The notes below the pieces were generated by a model. That model was not told the DNA's origin. It made no database searches and was given only the letters and a program-made list of their open reading frames with translations. Of a DNA stretch of 64,000 bases, positions 52,424-61,336 are shown piece by piece. The position numbers and the translations under genes were made by a program. The first letter of the stretch is position 1; each line of letters begins with the position of its first letter. Source of the DNA: Austwickia chelonae NBRC 105200 (lineage in GTDB: Bacteria; Actinomycetota; Actinomycetes; Actinomycetales; Dermatophilaceae); contig NZ_BAGZ01000008.1 in assembly GCF_000298175.1 (NCBI RefSeq), positions 620,001 through 684,000 of the forward strand. Reading direction: 5' to 3'.

Positions 52424-55400
52424 ACCACCCGAGAACGTCCGTCGTCCATCACGACAGCCCGGCCAGGGACCAGCGGCTCGTGGACGGACACGCCCGTCCC
52501 GTAGAGATCGCCGCAGCGCGGCCCCGGGTTCAGGACCACCCCGTAGGACGAGCGACGCAGCCTGCCGACCAGACCCCGATAGGAGTCCACCAGTTCGCTG
52601 AACGAACCGGCGGCGACCACCGACCCGGTATGGCCGGCCGCGGCGTACGCCGCCAGCACCTCCTCGAAGCGGCCGTCCACCTGATCTACGTCGTCGACCA
52701 GACAGATCGTGCGGGTCTCCTCCTGCAGCCGTGCCAACAATGTCTCCGCGTCCTCCGGGCCGAAGACCTGCCCGTCGCCCGTCGAGAACCCGCCCCGAGG
52801 GTGACAACGGACGTGAGGCACCCCGGCCGCATGGAGACGCCCCGCGATCAGCTCCAGCACATTGGTGCGCCCGCTGCCCCTCGGCCCGGCGACCAGGACA
52901 CCTCGTCCGTCCAGGACCAGACCTGCGACAGAACCGTCGTGATCGATGGCGAAGGGCACCTCCACCGAGAGTCCGTCGACATCCACGGCCGGAGTCGTCG
53001 ACAGATCCCTCTCCTCGATCTGAGGGGGCAGCGCGCGCACCCGGATCTGTGGTCCGGAACAGTGGCGGTGGGACATCTCGCGCTCTGGCTGTGTGTCGTC
53101 CGTCCCGTGGCCGTGGACATCCGGGAGAGCCACCTGCCCTGCATTCTCGTTCCAGGAGAACCGGACACGGCCGGGGATCTGCCGACCAGGGACCGGTTCC
53201 ACCCCGGCCAGATAGGCCTCCGTCGGATCCGCCAGTGGCAGGATCATCCTCCGGGTGAGCACCGAGGAGACCGGCCCGCTCAACAGACCTCGCCCTCCGG
53301 CGGCCAGCACGGTGATCCCGGCGACGGATCCGGCGCGCACGGCCTGGACCAAGGACTCGGAGCCGACACCGTGATCGACCCGGTCCAGTGCGTCCCGCAG
53401 ATCCTCCCAGGTGTCGATCACGAGCAGCCGTCGTTGAGTCGACGGCTCGCTGCGGCAGGCCAGCTCGTGGAACAGGTCGATGAGTCTCCGGACGGCTCCG
53501 ATCTCGTCCAATCGCAGATAGGCGCCGATGTGGGGTTGGCGACGCAGGCTGGCCAATGCGCCGGAGGCGTCGACGACGTAGACGGCGAGATCCGTAGGGC
53601 AGGAAGCCTGCACCGCGGCCAGGACCAGTGAGGTCACGGTGGTGCTCCGACCGCTCCGAGGCCCGCCGACGACGGCCAGATGGCCCTGGCCGGGATGCCA
53701 GCTGGCTGCGCTTCGTCCGTGTCCGGAGGGGTCGTCGACGACCACCGTCGGTCGGAGCGGACCTGCGCATTGTGCAGGCACGAGGACCTTTCCTGCGGGC
53801 GGGTCACCCAGACCGTCGAACAGTCCGTGACTTCGGACGGTGAGCTCCTCGATCTCTTTCGAGGTCAGTTCGACCGGTAGCGGTGGGAGCCAGGGCGGCG
53901 CCGGTGGGCGGGCGCCGGTGAGGGCGCAGGACTCGACGAGTGCGGTGACGAGACGGTGCAGGTCGGGGGAACCCTCTTCTTCTGGACGATCGGCTACCTG
54001 GGAGGAGTGCAGGGGACGTGCAGAATGGATCAGCCGAGGCGCGTCGGCGCACGGGCCTCGGCCTAGCGTCGGGAGGCGACGCACTTCCACCGGGATCTCT
54101 TCGCGGCCGGGTCTGCTCCCCAGGTAGGTGGTCTGCACGACGGTGGCCTCCTGGTCGGCGCCACGGATCACGGCGCGTCCTGGGTGCCGTGGGCTGATCC
54201 GGGCGGCGGCGTCGGTCTCCACCAGGTCGAGGGAGTCATGCGGATCGCGGACCCTGAGCGCGATCCGCAGGGAGATGTTGGCCCGCATGTCGGCCGAGAC
54301 GATGCCGGCCGGGCGCTGGGTGGCCAGCACGAGGTGCAGTCCCAGGGATCGTCCGAGGGCGGCCAACCGGACCAGCCCGGAGACGAAGTCGGGTAGTTCA
54401 TCGGCCAGCGAACGGAATTCGTCGACCACGACGACGAGCCGTGCGATATGGGTCAGTGGTCGACCGTCCTTTCCGTGGCGTCCGGCGTCGACCATCCTGT
54501 GGTATTCCTCCAGGTCGCTCGCACCGGCCGCCCGCAAGGCGGATTCTCTCCTGCGGAGCTCGGCGTCGAGTCCGGTCAGGGCCCGGCGGGTCTGTGATTC
54601 ATCGAGGTCGGTGACCAGGCCGACGACATGGGGCAGCCTGGCGCAGGCGTCGAAGGCGGAACCACCTTTGTAGTCGATCAGGACGAAGGCCAACCGATCC
54701 GGACGGTTCCCCCGGGCGAGTTCGGCGACGAGCGTGCGCAACAGTTCGGACTTTCCCGAACCGGTGGTGCCCCCGATCAGGACGTGCGGGCCGTCGGCGC
54801 ACAGGTCGAGACGGACAGCACCTTCGGCATCCCGACCTACGACGATCTCGGTGCTCGCCGGGGTGACCGCCCACTGCCGGGTGATCTCCCGAGGATCGAA
54901 GGGCATTTCGGTGAGCTCGGTGATCCGCACCGAGTCGGGGAGCTCGCCACCGGTCGAGGGGGTGGCATCCCGCAGCGGGGCGAGTGCCCGGGCGATCTCC
55001 TCGGCGACCTCCTGGGGACACAGGTCGGGCCGGACGGTCTGTGTGCCGGTGGGGGTGCGGAGCCGCGCGTGGTCACCGGTTCCTGGCCGGTGTCCGACCC
55101 GGACGGTGGTGGTGCATTCGGCGAACAGCTCACGGTGGTCCGTCGCGAGGTGCAGCACGGCGACGCCGTGGTCCGGCCCTTCCCTGAGCAGGGCGGACAG
55201 GTCGGCGTGCTCCCGTAACCGGTGCCCGCCGAGGAGGACGACCAGTTGGTCGGGTCCGGCCTCCGTCCTGGGCCGGGCGCTCGGTGTTCCCCTGCGGGTC
55301 TGCAACTCGGACAGCAGGGGATTCAGTCCACGGCGGAGTCCGTCACGGTCGGTGGCGAGGAGGATCCGTGTGTTCGCGGGGTCGCTCTCGTCGCGCAGGT

Positions 55401-56760
55401 GAGGAAGTCGGGAGAGCCATTCCCATCCGGTCAGACAGGCCCGGTCCTCACCGATGACCCACAGGCGAAGGGCTCTGGGACTGTGCCAGGTGGCTGTCTG
55501 GATCAGGAGTGACCGGGCCAATCCGTCGGCGATACGACGGGACTCGGCGCCGGACGTATCCGGCGCTATCCCGGTGACATCGGCGACGTCGATGGTGATC
55601 GGGACGTCGGTCAGCGCGGGGCTCTCCGTACGTTCTCCGTGGCGGACGGTCAACGTACTCGGCATACTGCCTCGGCCCACGCGCAGGTGTATCCAGTCGT
55701 GGTCCTGGGGTCGCCGTGCCCATAGGCGGTGATCGCGAGTTCGGCAGACCTCTGCGACGGTGGCCAGGTCCGGGCAGGAGAGTGCCCGCACCGAGGTCTC
55801 CTCGGCCAGGAGCACGGCGATATTCCGGCGGATCTGTTCCGATCGGGCCAGGTGCCGCTCTGCCTCTTCTGCTTCGCGGCGACGGCGGTGCCGTCGATCG
55901 GTGAGCTGTTGTGTCAGGGAGAGCGCCGGCCCCAGGAGGCCGAAGAGGAGGAGGGCGGGACTGTTCAGGAGGAATGCGGCCGCTGCGGAGAAGACCGCCG
56001 GCAGCAGGAGGAGGAGCATGGAGAGTCGGGGTTGCTCGAGCTCCGCCGGAGCTGCGGGTAAGGAGACGGTGTGTGGCGGGGGCTGGATGATGTCGCGAGG
56101 TGCGGGGTGGAAGCGGATCGTCCCGTCCCCGCAGGCTCGGCCGGCGACCGGGGGAGTGTCCCGCAGGGGGACGACGGTGATCCCGCTCGCTCCCAGTTGC
56201 AGGATGTCCGACATGCCGACAGGAGCACAGTCACCGTCCAGGAGGGTGTCGTCGAGACGTACGCCATTGCTGGCGCCGTGGTTGTGGACGGTGATCCCGG
56301 CCGGGGTGATCCGCAGGGTGGCATGTCGCCGGGAGACGGTGCCGTCGTCCAGGGTGAGTGCCGCGTCGGGGCTCCGGCCGATCAGGTGGTCTCCGTAGGG
56401 CAGGACGGCTCGGCGTCCTGCGTCCGGGCCGGAGAGGACTCGTAGGTCGACGACGGGTGGCCGGTCGGGGGCCGCTTCGTGGGGCGTCTTCCAGGTGATG
56501 ACGGCTCCGTCGAGCAGCGGTGGGCAGCCGAAGAGGTGGGTGTCCTGGAGGGGGACATCGGTGCAGTGGGGGAGGAGTCGCCTACCTTCGGGCCCGGGCC
56601 CGGGCCCGGGTCGGGAGGTCGGGAGCCCGAGCTCCTGTTCGAGGACGGCTCGCAGTGTCGAGAACGGGGTGTCGCGGGGAACGGTGACGAGCAGGTCCTG
56701 GTCGGTGCCGCGGGTGGGGTCGCAGCGGCGCAGGGTGATCGTGAGCTCCATGCGGAGCAT
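52333..56760 (-). CDS. FHA-domain FtsK/SpoIIIE (EssC-like) ATPase, orphan
   Basis: A 1475-residue membrane ATPase of the EssC/EccC type that powers type VII secretion. Domain order: an N-terminal ubiquitin-like part (about 1-95), an FHA domain (about 105-175, with GRSPDAALTLDDGTVSRRHA), two adjacent membrane helices (about 243-285), a long linker, and three FtsK/SpoIIIE ATPase modules. The first has a full Walker A GGTTGSGKSEL (Lys670) and Walker B VVVVDEFRSLADELPD. The second and third Walker A have Arg instead of Lys: GPRSGRST (Arg1038) and GPRGSGRT (Arg1298), as is common in EccC D2/D3 modules. No WXG100, EccB, EccD, EccE or MycP gene is near, so its substrate is unknown. The start is ATG 56760 or 56751, without a ribosome site. 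Confidence 0.88.
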   Translation of the reverse strand: MLRMELTITLRRCDPTRGTDQDLLVTVPRDTPFSTLRAVLEQELGLPTSRPGPGPGPEGRRLLPHCTDVPLQDTHLFGCPPLLDGAVITWKTPHEAAPDRPPVVDLRVLSGPDAGRRAVLPYGDHLIGRSPDAALTLDDGTVSRRHATLRITPAGITVHNHGASNGVRLDDTLLDGDCAPVGMSDILQLGASGITVVPLRDTPPVAGRACGDGTIRFHPAPRDIIQPPPHTVSLPAAPAELEQPRLSMLLLLLPAVFSAAAAFLLNSPALLLFGLLGPALSLTQQLTDRRHRRRREAEEAERHLARSEQIRRNIAVLLAEETSVRALSCPDLATVAEVCRTRDHRLWARRPQDHDWIHLRVGRGSMPSTLTVRHGERTESPALTDVPITIDVADVTGIAPDTSGAESRRIADGLARSLLIQTATWHSPRALRLWVIGEDRACLTGWEWLSRLPHLRDESDPANTRILLATDRDGLRRGLNPLLSELQTRRGTPSARPRTEAGPDQLVVLLGGHRLREHADLSALLREGPDHGVAVLHLATDHRELFAECTTTVRVGHRPGTGDHARLRTPTGTQTVRPDLCPQEVAEEIARALAPLRDATPSTGGELPDSVRITELTEMPFDPREITRQWAVTPASTEIVVGRDAEGAVRLDLCADGPHVLIGGTTGSGKSELLRTLVAELARGNRPDRLAFVLIDYKGGSAFDACARLPHVVGLVTDLDESQTRRALTGLDAELRRRESALRAAGASDLEEYHRMVDAGRHGKDGRPLTHIARLVVVVDEFRSLADELPDFVSGLVRLAALGRSLGLHLVLATQRPAGIVSADMRANISLRIALRVRDPHDSLDLVETDAAARISPRHPGRAVIRGADQEATVVQTTYLGSRPGREEIPVEVRRLPTLGRGPCADAPRLIHSARPLHSSQVADRPEEEGSPDLHRLVTALVESCALTGARPPAPPWLPPLPVELTSKEIEELTVRSHGLFDGLGDPPAGKVLVPAQCAGPLRPTVVVDDPSGHGRSAASWHPGQGHLAVVGGPRSGRSTTVTSLVLAAVQASCPTDLAVYVVDASGALASLRRQPHIGAYLRLDEIGAVRRLIDLFHELACRSEPSTQRRLLVIDTWEDLRDALDRVDHGVGSESLVQAVRAGSVAGITVLAAGGRGLLSGPVSSVLTRRMILPLADPTEAYLAGVEPVPGRQIPGRVRFSWNENAGQVALPDVHGHGTDDTQPEREMSHRHCSGPQIRVRALPPQIEERDLSTTPAVDVDGLSVEVPFAIDHDGSVAGLVLDGRGVLVAGPRGSGRTNVLELIAGRLHAAGVPHVRCHPRGGFSTGDGQVFGPEDAETLLARLQEETRTICLVDDVDQVDGRFEEVLAAYAAAGHTGSVVAAGSFSELVDSYRGLVGRLRRSSYGVVLNPGPRCGDLYGTGVSVHEPLVPGRAVVMDDGRSRVVQVFRASRAARIVPPAPLRQSAATPTASNG
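56592..56612. repeat. GGGCCC hexamer repeat in the EssC-like gene
   Basis: 3.5 units encoding alternating Pro-Gly between the ubiquitin-like and FHA parts. The same peptide type arises independently in the LysM gene. Confidence 0.85.
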
Positions 56761-56856
56761 CTTGAGTGCGCGGGGTCCGGCGGCGTGTCCCGGAGCGGAG
56801 CGCCTGTGGATAAGTGGTGGGTGTGCGGGGTACTTCCGGGTAGCGCCAACCTTCGA

Positions 56857-56912
56857 TAGCGTAACTTTCGCTACCGTAACTTACGGTGGAGAAACTTACG
56901 TCAGCGTAAGTT
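56857..56912. promoter_or_regulatory. Operator cluster upstream of the nitronate monooxygenase gene
   Basis: Three related inverted repeats in 56 bp: TAGCG..CGCTA (56857-56861 and 56869-56873) around GTAACTT; CCGTAA-C-TTACGG (56874-56886, perfect); and AACTTACG-4-CGTAAGTT (56893-56912, 8-bp perfect arms). All share a GTAACTT/CGTAAGTT core. The block is 43 bases before ATG 56955 and about 97 bases from the EssC-like start, so one dimeric repressor (TetR or MarR type) could control both genes. No such regulator gene is adjacent. Confidence 0.65.
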
Positions 56913-56954
56913 CCTTCACCAGGACCTGCCCACACCTACCCACGGAGCCACGCG

Positions 56955-58430
56955 ATGACCTTCTCCACGGTGCCGACGATCATCCAGGGCGGCATGGGGG
57001 TCGCCGTCTCCTCCTGGCAGATGGCGCGCGCGGTCGCCGCGGCAGGGCAACTCGGCGTGGTTTCCGGCACCGCGCTGGACGCCGTACTGGCCCGACGCCT
57101 GCAGGACGGAGACCCAGGCGGGCACTGCCGGCGGGCACTCTCCCATTTCCCCGACCTGGCGATGGTCGAACGGGTACTGGCGAGATACCTCCGCCCGGAC
57201 GGGCGTGCGCCCGGTGTCCCGTACCGTCCGCACCCCCGCCTGACCGCGGAACCGGGTCAGGACGCTCTCGACCTGTCGATCACCGGGAACTTCGTCGAGG
57301 TATGGCTCGCCAAGGAGGGCCACCAGGGGATCGTGGGGATCAACCTGCTGGAGAAGATCCAGATGGGAACACCTGCCGCACTGCTGGGGGCCATACTGGC
57401 CGAGGTCGACGTGGTGCTCATGGGCGCGGGCATCCCCCGCGAGATCCCCGGGGTACTCACGGCGCTCGCTGCGGGGCGGCCATGCGAGCTCACCGTCGAC
57501 GTGGTCGGAGCCACTCGCCGACACGTCGTGGCACTCGATCCGGGCGCCGCACTGGGAGTGCCCGTGCCGGACCTGCGCCGGCCGGAGTTCTTGGCGATCG
57601 TGTCGGTGCATTCACTGGCGACCTATCTGTGCCGTGACGACCGGATCCGACCTGATGGTTTCGTGGTGGAAGGCCCCCAGGCCGGTGGTCACAGTGCCCC
57701 ACCACGTGGTCGGCTGCGCCTGGGGGAGGACGGCGAACCGGTCTACGGACCACGGGATGTCGCAGATCTGGGTGTATTCGAGGCCTTGGGGGCGCCTTTC
57801 TGGCTGGCCGGCGCCCAAGCCGACCCCGAGGGGGTGGCCGCAACGTTGGCTACGGGCGCATCCGGGGTGCAGTGCGGCACCGTCTTCGCCTTGTCCACCG
57901 ATTCCGGCCTGACCGGTCGGCTGCGCGCGCGACTGCTGGCCGAGATCGACTCGGGTCGTCTTCGGGTGCGGAATGATCCCCGGGCCTCGCCCACGGGCTT
58001 CCCGTTCAAGTTGGCCGAGTTGTCCGGCACGGTCGCGCAGGCCGAGGTCTACGAGCAGCGGCCGCGGTTGTGCGATCTCTCTTATCTCCGCGAGCCCTAC
58101 GAGCGGCTGGACGGTTCATTGGGTTATCGCTGCGCCAGTGAGCCGGTGGAGATTTATCTGCGCAAGGGTGGGGTGGAAGCCGATACGGTCGGGCGACGGT
58201 GTCTGTGCAATGCCTTGATGGCCGATATCGGCCTGGGGCAAACCCGTAAGGACGGCTATACGGAGCTTCCGGGGGTGACCTTGGGTCAGGATCTGCGGGG
58301 GGTGCGGCTGTTGTCGGAGCTCTATCCGCAGGGATGGTCTGCGGCGGAAGCCGTGCGGTGGCTGCTGTCCGCCGACGGGGGTCAGGACTCTTCCTCCCCG
58401 AATTCGCCGACCCACCATGCATCGATCTGA
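56955..58430 (+). CDS. Nitronate monooxygenase family flavoprotein
   Basis: A 491-residue FMN-dependent enzyme of the nitronate monooxygenase (2-nitropropane dioxygenase)/PfaD family, as common in actinobacteria. TIM-barrel features are visible: the N-terminal IIQGGMGVAVSSWQMAR, the NFVEVWLAKEGH..VGINLLEKIQM region, VVEGPQAGGHSAPPRG (phosphate loop and catalytic His region) and GASGVQCGTVFAL. The C-terminal CLCNALMADIGLGQ block is typical of this longer subfamily. It could detoxify propionate-3-nitronate or act as an enoyl reductase like FabK/PfaD. ATG 56955 has GGAG 8 nt upstream. Its last 49 bases overlap the 3' end of the reverse gene at 58382. It is probably regulated by the operator cluster. 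Confidence 0.87.
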   Translation: MTFSTVPTIIQGGMGVAVSSWQMARAVAAAGQLGVVSGTALDAVLARRLQDGDPGGHCRRALSHFPDLAMVERVLARYLRPDGRAPGVPYRPHPRLTAEPGQDALDLSITGNFVEVWLAKEGHQGIVGINLLEKIQMGTPAALLGAILAEVDVVLMGAGIPREIPGVLTALAAGRPCELTVDVVGATRRHVVALDPGAALGVPVPDLRRPEFLAIVSVHSLATYLCRDDRIRPDGFVVEGPQAGGHSAPPRGRLRLGEDGEPVYGPRDVADLGVFEALGAPFWLAGAQADPEGVAATLATGASGVQCGTVFALSTDSGLTGRLRARLLAEIDSGRLRVRNDPRASPTGFPFKLAELSGTVAQAEVYEQRPRLCDLSYLREPYERLDGSLGYRCASEPVEIYLRKGGVEADTVGRRCLCNALMADIGLGQTRKDGYTELPGVTLGQDLRGVRLLSELYPQGWSAAEAVRWLLSADGGQDSSSPNSPTHHASI

Positions 58431-58897
58431 CTTGTCCGGACGCGGGTGAACCGGATGTTGACCAGCTGATCGCCGATGACGACCTTGACGTGGGTCAGGT
58501 TGAGATATTCGGGCTTGGGGACGGGGAGGTGCCGGGCTTCTCGGCGGTTGCGGAAATCGGTGCGATGTTGCACGGCGTCGGGGAGGACGACCTGGAATCC
58601 TTCGCCGAGTTCCTGTCCGTTGCGTCCGCCGGATTCTGCGAGATAGGCGGTCCACAGTTTCGTCCATCGGGCGAAGGAGACGGCTCGTCCGGAGAGCACC
58701 GTGCCGTGCACGGACAGGCCGATGCTGATGGCCTTGTCGGTGTCGGCTTCGCCGGGTATCGCTGAGAGCAGGGAGTCGAGCAACCAGTCCTTGGTGTCGA
58801 AGTCTGCCGGGGTGAGTCCGTCGGGGTCGTTGGCCCAGTCGTATTCGAGCGGGGGAAGGGTCCCGGTGCCATGGGGGATGTTCATGTCATCGACCAT
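58382..58897 (-). CDS. Unknown protein, possibly GvpU-like
   Basis: A 171-residue protein not confidently recognised. After an acidic, Pro-rich N terminus (about 1-50), residues about 56-171 alternate strands and helices: ISIGLSVHGTVLSGRAVSF, a WTKLWTAYLAESGG helix and EYLNLTHVKVVIGD..VNIRF strands. This weakly resembles the gas-vesicle accessory protein GvpU (small alpha/beta 'expression of hydrophobic label' fold), but no other gas-vesicle gene is present and I hold that loosely. ATG 58897 has TAATGT 6 nt upstream, a leaderless start. Its 3' end overlaps the monooxygenase gene by 49 bases, convergently. Confidence 0.62.
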   Translation of the reverse strand: MVDDMNIPHGTGTLPPLEYDWANDPDGLTPADFDTKDWLLDSLLSAIPGEADTDKAISIGLSVHGTVLSGRAVSFARWTKLWTAYLAESGGRNGQELGEGFQVVLPDAVQHRTDFRNRREARHLPVPKPEYLNLTHVKVVIGDQLVNIRFTRVRTSQIDAWWVGEFGEEES

Positions 58898-58903
58898 GAA
58901 CCC

Positions 58904-58909
58904 ACATTA
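58904..58909 (-). promoter_or_regulatory. Leaderless-type -10 box of the 171-residue gene
   Basis: TAATGT on the reverse strand, 6-nt gap to ATG 58897. Confidence 0.5.
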
Positions 58910-59246
58910 GGGTGGCTTGTCCGAAAATGCCCGAAGATGGATTCCCTTCGGCGCCAAATGGATCCTGGTCTTCCGGGGGTCTCGCCGGGTCCGGTGGGGG
59001 CCGGTGGCCGGAGGTGGGGCCCATGAGCCCGAGTGTCCGGTTCGACCTGAGATGTGACAGGACTCACGTCACGCGGGAGGCTCGTCGAATCAGCTGCCCC
59101 GGGTGGGGGTTCATTGCCCCTGTGGGTCGAATTCCCGTCGTGGTCCCTCCTGGCGCCTCATGATGAGCCCGAACGTCCTGAATCACCCTTAAGGTTCTTT
59201 TCGGACATTCGTCCAGGTCGAGAACTGACATATCGGGGGATGAGCG
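58910..59246. other. Non-coding region before the Tad operon
   Basis: About 340 bases with no gene. It should contain the Tad operon promoter; CATATC near 59228 is a possible -10 box. Two near copies of an ATGAGCCCGA-type stretch (about 59023 and 59163) are seen but look accidental. Confidence 0.4.
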
Positions 59247-60479
59247 ATGACACCGGCGGGGGAGCTGGTCGAGAACGAGGTGCGTGAACTCGTACGCCGT
59301 GAAGGAGTCGACCCCCTCACTCAACGAACGGCCTTCCTCGAGCTCGTCGAAGCAGCGATCGAGGACTACGAGCTGCGTGCACTCACCAGCAGCCTCCCTC
59401 GACTCACCGACCCCCGGGGCACCCTCCGCCAGGTCATGGACGCCATCGCCGGCTACGGACCCCTCCAGCGTTATCTCGACGATCCGGCCGTCGAGGAGAT
59501 CTGGATCAACGGGCCCCACCAGGTCTTCGTCGCCCGCGGCGGGGTCGCCGAACTCACCACCACCGTGCTCACCGACGAGACCATCCGCGACCTCGTCGAA
59601 CGCATGCTCAAGACCTCCGGACGCCGCGTCGACCTGTCCTGCCCCTTCGTGGACGCGACCCTCCCGGACGGCAGCAGACTCCACGTCGTCATCCCCGATG
59701 TGTCCCGCCGACACTGGCTCGTCAACATCCGCAAGTTCGTCGCCCGCGCCGAACGACTCACCGACCTCGTCCGACTGGGTTCACTGCCCGCACCCGCAGC
59801 ACACTTCCTCGAGGCCGCCGTGGCCGCAGGGCTGAACATCCTCGTCGCCGGAGGAACCCAGGCCGGCAAGACCACCATGCTCAACTGCCTCTCCAGCGCG
59901 ATCCCCGCCCGAGAACGCGTCGTGACCTGCGAAGAAGTCTTCGAACTGAAACTGCAGTGCCGCGACTGGGCCGCGATGCAATGCCGCCAGGCCAGCCTGG
60001 AAGGCACCGGAGAGGTCCCTCTGCGCCGACTCGTCGTCGAAGCGCTACGGATGAGACCCAACCGCATCATCGTCGGTGAAGTCCGTCAGGCAGAGAGCCT
60101 CGACCTGCTCCTCGCCCTCAACAGCGGCGTCCCCGGCATGTGTACCCTGCACGCCAACTCGGCGCGCGAAGCCGTCAACAAGATGTGCGTCCTGCCCCTG
60201 CTCGCCGGCGAAAACGTCAGCTCCCGCTTCGTGGTGCCCACGGTCGCCAATGCCGTGGATCTGGTCGTCCACCTGGGTCTCGACGCCGACGGGCGACGTC
60301 GGGTCCGTGAGATCGTCGCCCTGCCCGGCCGGGTCGAAGGCGATGTCATCGAGATCGCCGACATCTTCGTCCGACAACAGGGCGTATTGACCCGCGCCGA
60401 CGGCTACCCACCCCACCGCGACCGCTTCGAACGAGCCGGATACGACCTCGCCCTCCTCCTCGGCGGAGGCAAGGCATGA
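59247..60479 (+). CDS. cpaF: Tad pilus ATPase CpaF/TadA
   Basis: Hexameric secretion ATPase that drives assembly (and in some species retraction) of Flp/Tad pili. The 410-residue protein has the GspE/VirB11-type N-terminal domain, Walker A GGTQAGKTTM (Lys208), the Asp box CEEVFELKL, and Walker B-like RPNRIIVGEVRQAESLDLLLALN with HANSAREA as the His box. ATG 59247 follows GGGGGA. Its stop overlaps tadB by four bases (ATGA). The CpaE-like and SAF genes that usually precede it are at 39 kb. Confidence 0.95.
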   Translation: MTPAGELVENEVRELVRREGVDPLTQRTAFLELVEAAIEDYELRALTSSLPRLTDPRGTLRQVMDAIAGYGPLQRYLDDPAVEEIWINGPHQVFVARGGVAELTTTVLTDETIRDLVERMLKTSGRRVDLSCPFVDATLPDGSRLHVVIPDVSRRHWLVNIRKFVARAERLTDLVRLGSLPAPAAHFLEAAVAAGLNILVAGGTQAGKTTMLNCLSSAIPARERVVTCEEVFELKLQCRDWAAMQCRQASLEGTGEVPLRRLVVEALRMRPNRIIVGEVRQAESLDLLLALNSGVPGMCTLHANSAREAVNKMCVLPLLAGENVSSRFVVPTVANAVDLVVHLGLDADGRRRVREIVALPGRVEGDVIEIADIFVRQQGVLTRADGYPPHRDRFERAGYDLALLLGGGKA

Positions 60480-61336
60480 GCGGCGCAGCCGTCGGACTCC
60501 TCTTCGGCGCAGGACTCTTCTGCCTGTGGAACTCCCTGTGGCCCCAGGAGACCAGGAACCGTCGCCGACCGGCCTGGGCATTACGGCTCCAGGACGACCT
60601 CGTCCAGGCCGGATTCACCCGCTACCGCCCCGTCCACATCCTGGCCGCCTGCACAGGAAGCGCCTTCGTCGCCGGACTTCTCGTCTACGCCGCCACCGAG
60701 GTCCTTCCCATCAGCGTCTCCTTCGCCGCACTGGCCGGTTACATCCCGGTGGTCCTCGTCCGCGCCCGGGCACGCAATCGGCGTATCGCCCTGCGTGAGA
60801 TTTGGCCGGATGTCGTCGACAACATCGCCTCGGCGGTCCGAGCCGGGCTGTCCCTCCCCGAAGCCCTGGCCCAGGTCGGTGCCCGAGGACCGGCCGAACT
60901 CCGTCCGGCCTTCACCGCATTCGCCGACGACTACCGGGCAACCGGACGTTTCAACTGCTGCTTGGACGAACTCAAGGAGCGTCTGGCCGACCCCGTCGGG
61001 GACCGACTCATCGAATCCCTGCGGATAGCTCGGGACGTCGGCGGCAGCGACCTGGGCCGCCTGCTGCGCACCCTCTCCGGTTTCCTGCGTGATGACGCCC
61101 GCACCCGCGCAGAACTGGAGACCAGGCAGGGCTGGACGGTGAATGCGGCGCGCCTGGCGGTGATCGCACCCTGGGTGGTGTTGGCGATGCTGTGCACCCG
61201 TCCCGACTCGGCTCGGGCCTACGCAGGCGCGGGCGGAAGTCTCGTCCTGTTGATCGGAGCCGTGGTCTCGGCGACCGCTTACCGCCTGATGACCGTCCTG
61301 GGACGTCTGCCCGAGGAAGAAAGGGTGCTGCGATGA
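60476..61336 (+). CDS. tadB: Tad pilus membrane protein TadB
   Basis: Inner-membrane platform protein of the type II secretion F family, 286 residues. It has hydrophobic segments near the N terminus (about 1-22 and 55-100), the cytoplasmic GspF-type domain (VDNIASAVRAGLSLPEALAQVG ... SLRIARDVGGSDLGRLL), and C-terminal helices (about 220-275). It overlaps cpaF and tadC by four bases each. Confidence 0.92.
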   Translation: MSGAAVGLLFGAGLFCLWNSLWPQETRNRRRPAWALRLQDDLVQAGFTRYRPVHILAACTGSAFVAGLLVYAATEVLPISVSFAALAGYIPVVLVRARARNRRIALREIWPDVVDNIASAVRAGLSLPEALAQVGARGPAELRPAFTAFADDYRATGRFNCCLDELKERLADPVGDRLIESLRIARDVGGSDLGRLLRTLSGFLRDDARTRAELETRQGWTVNAARLAVIAPWVVLAMLCTRPDSARAYAGAGGSLVLLIGAVVSATAYRLMTVLGRLPEEERVLR

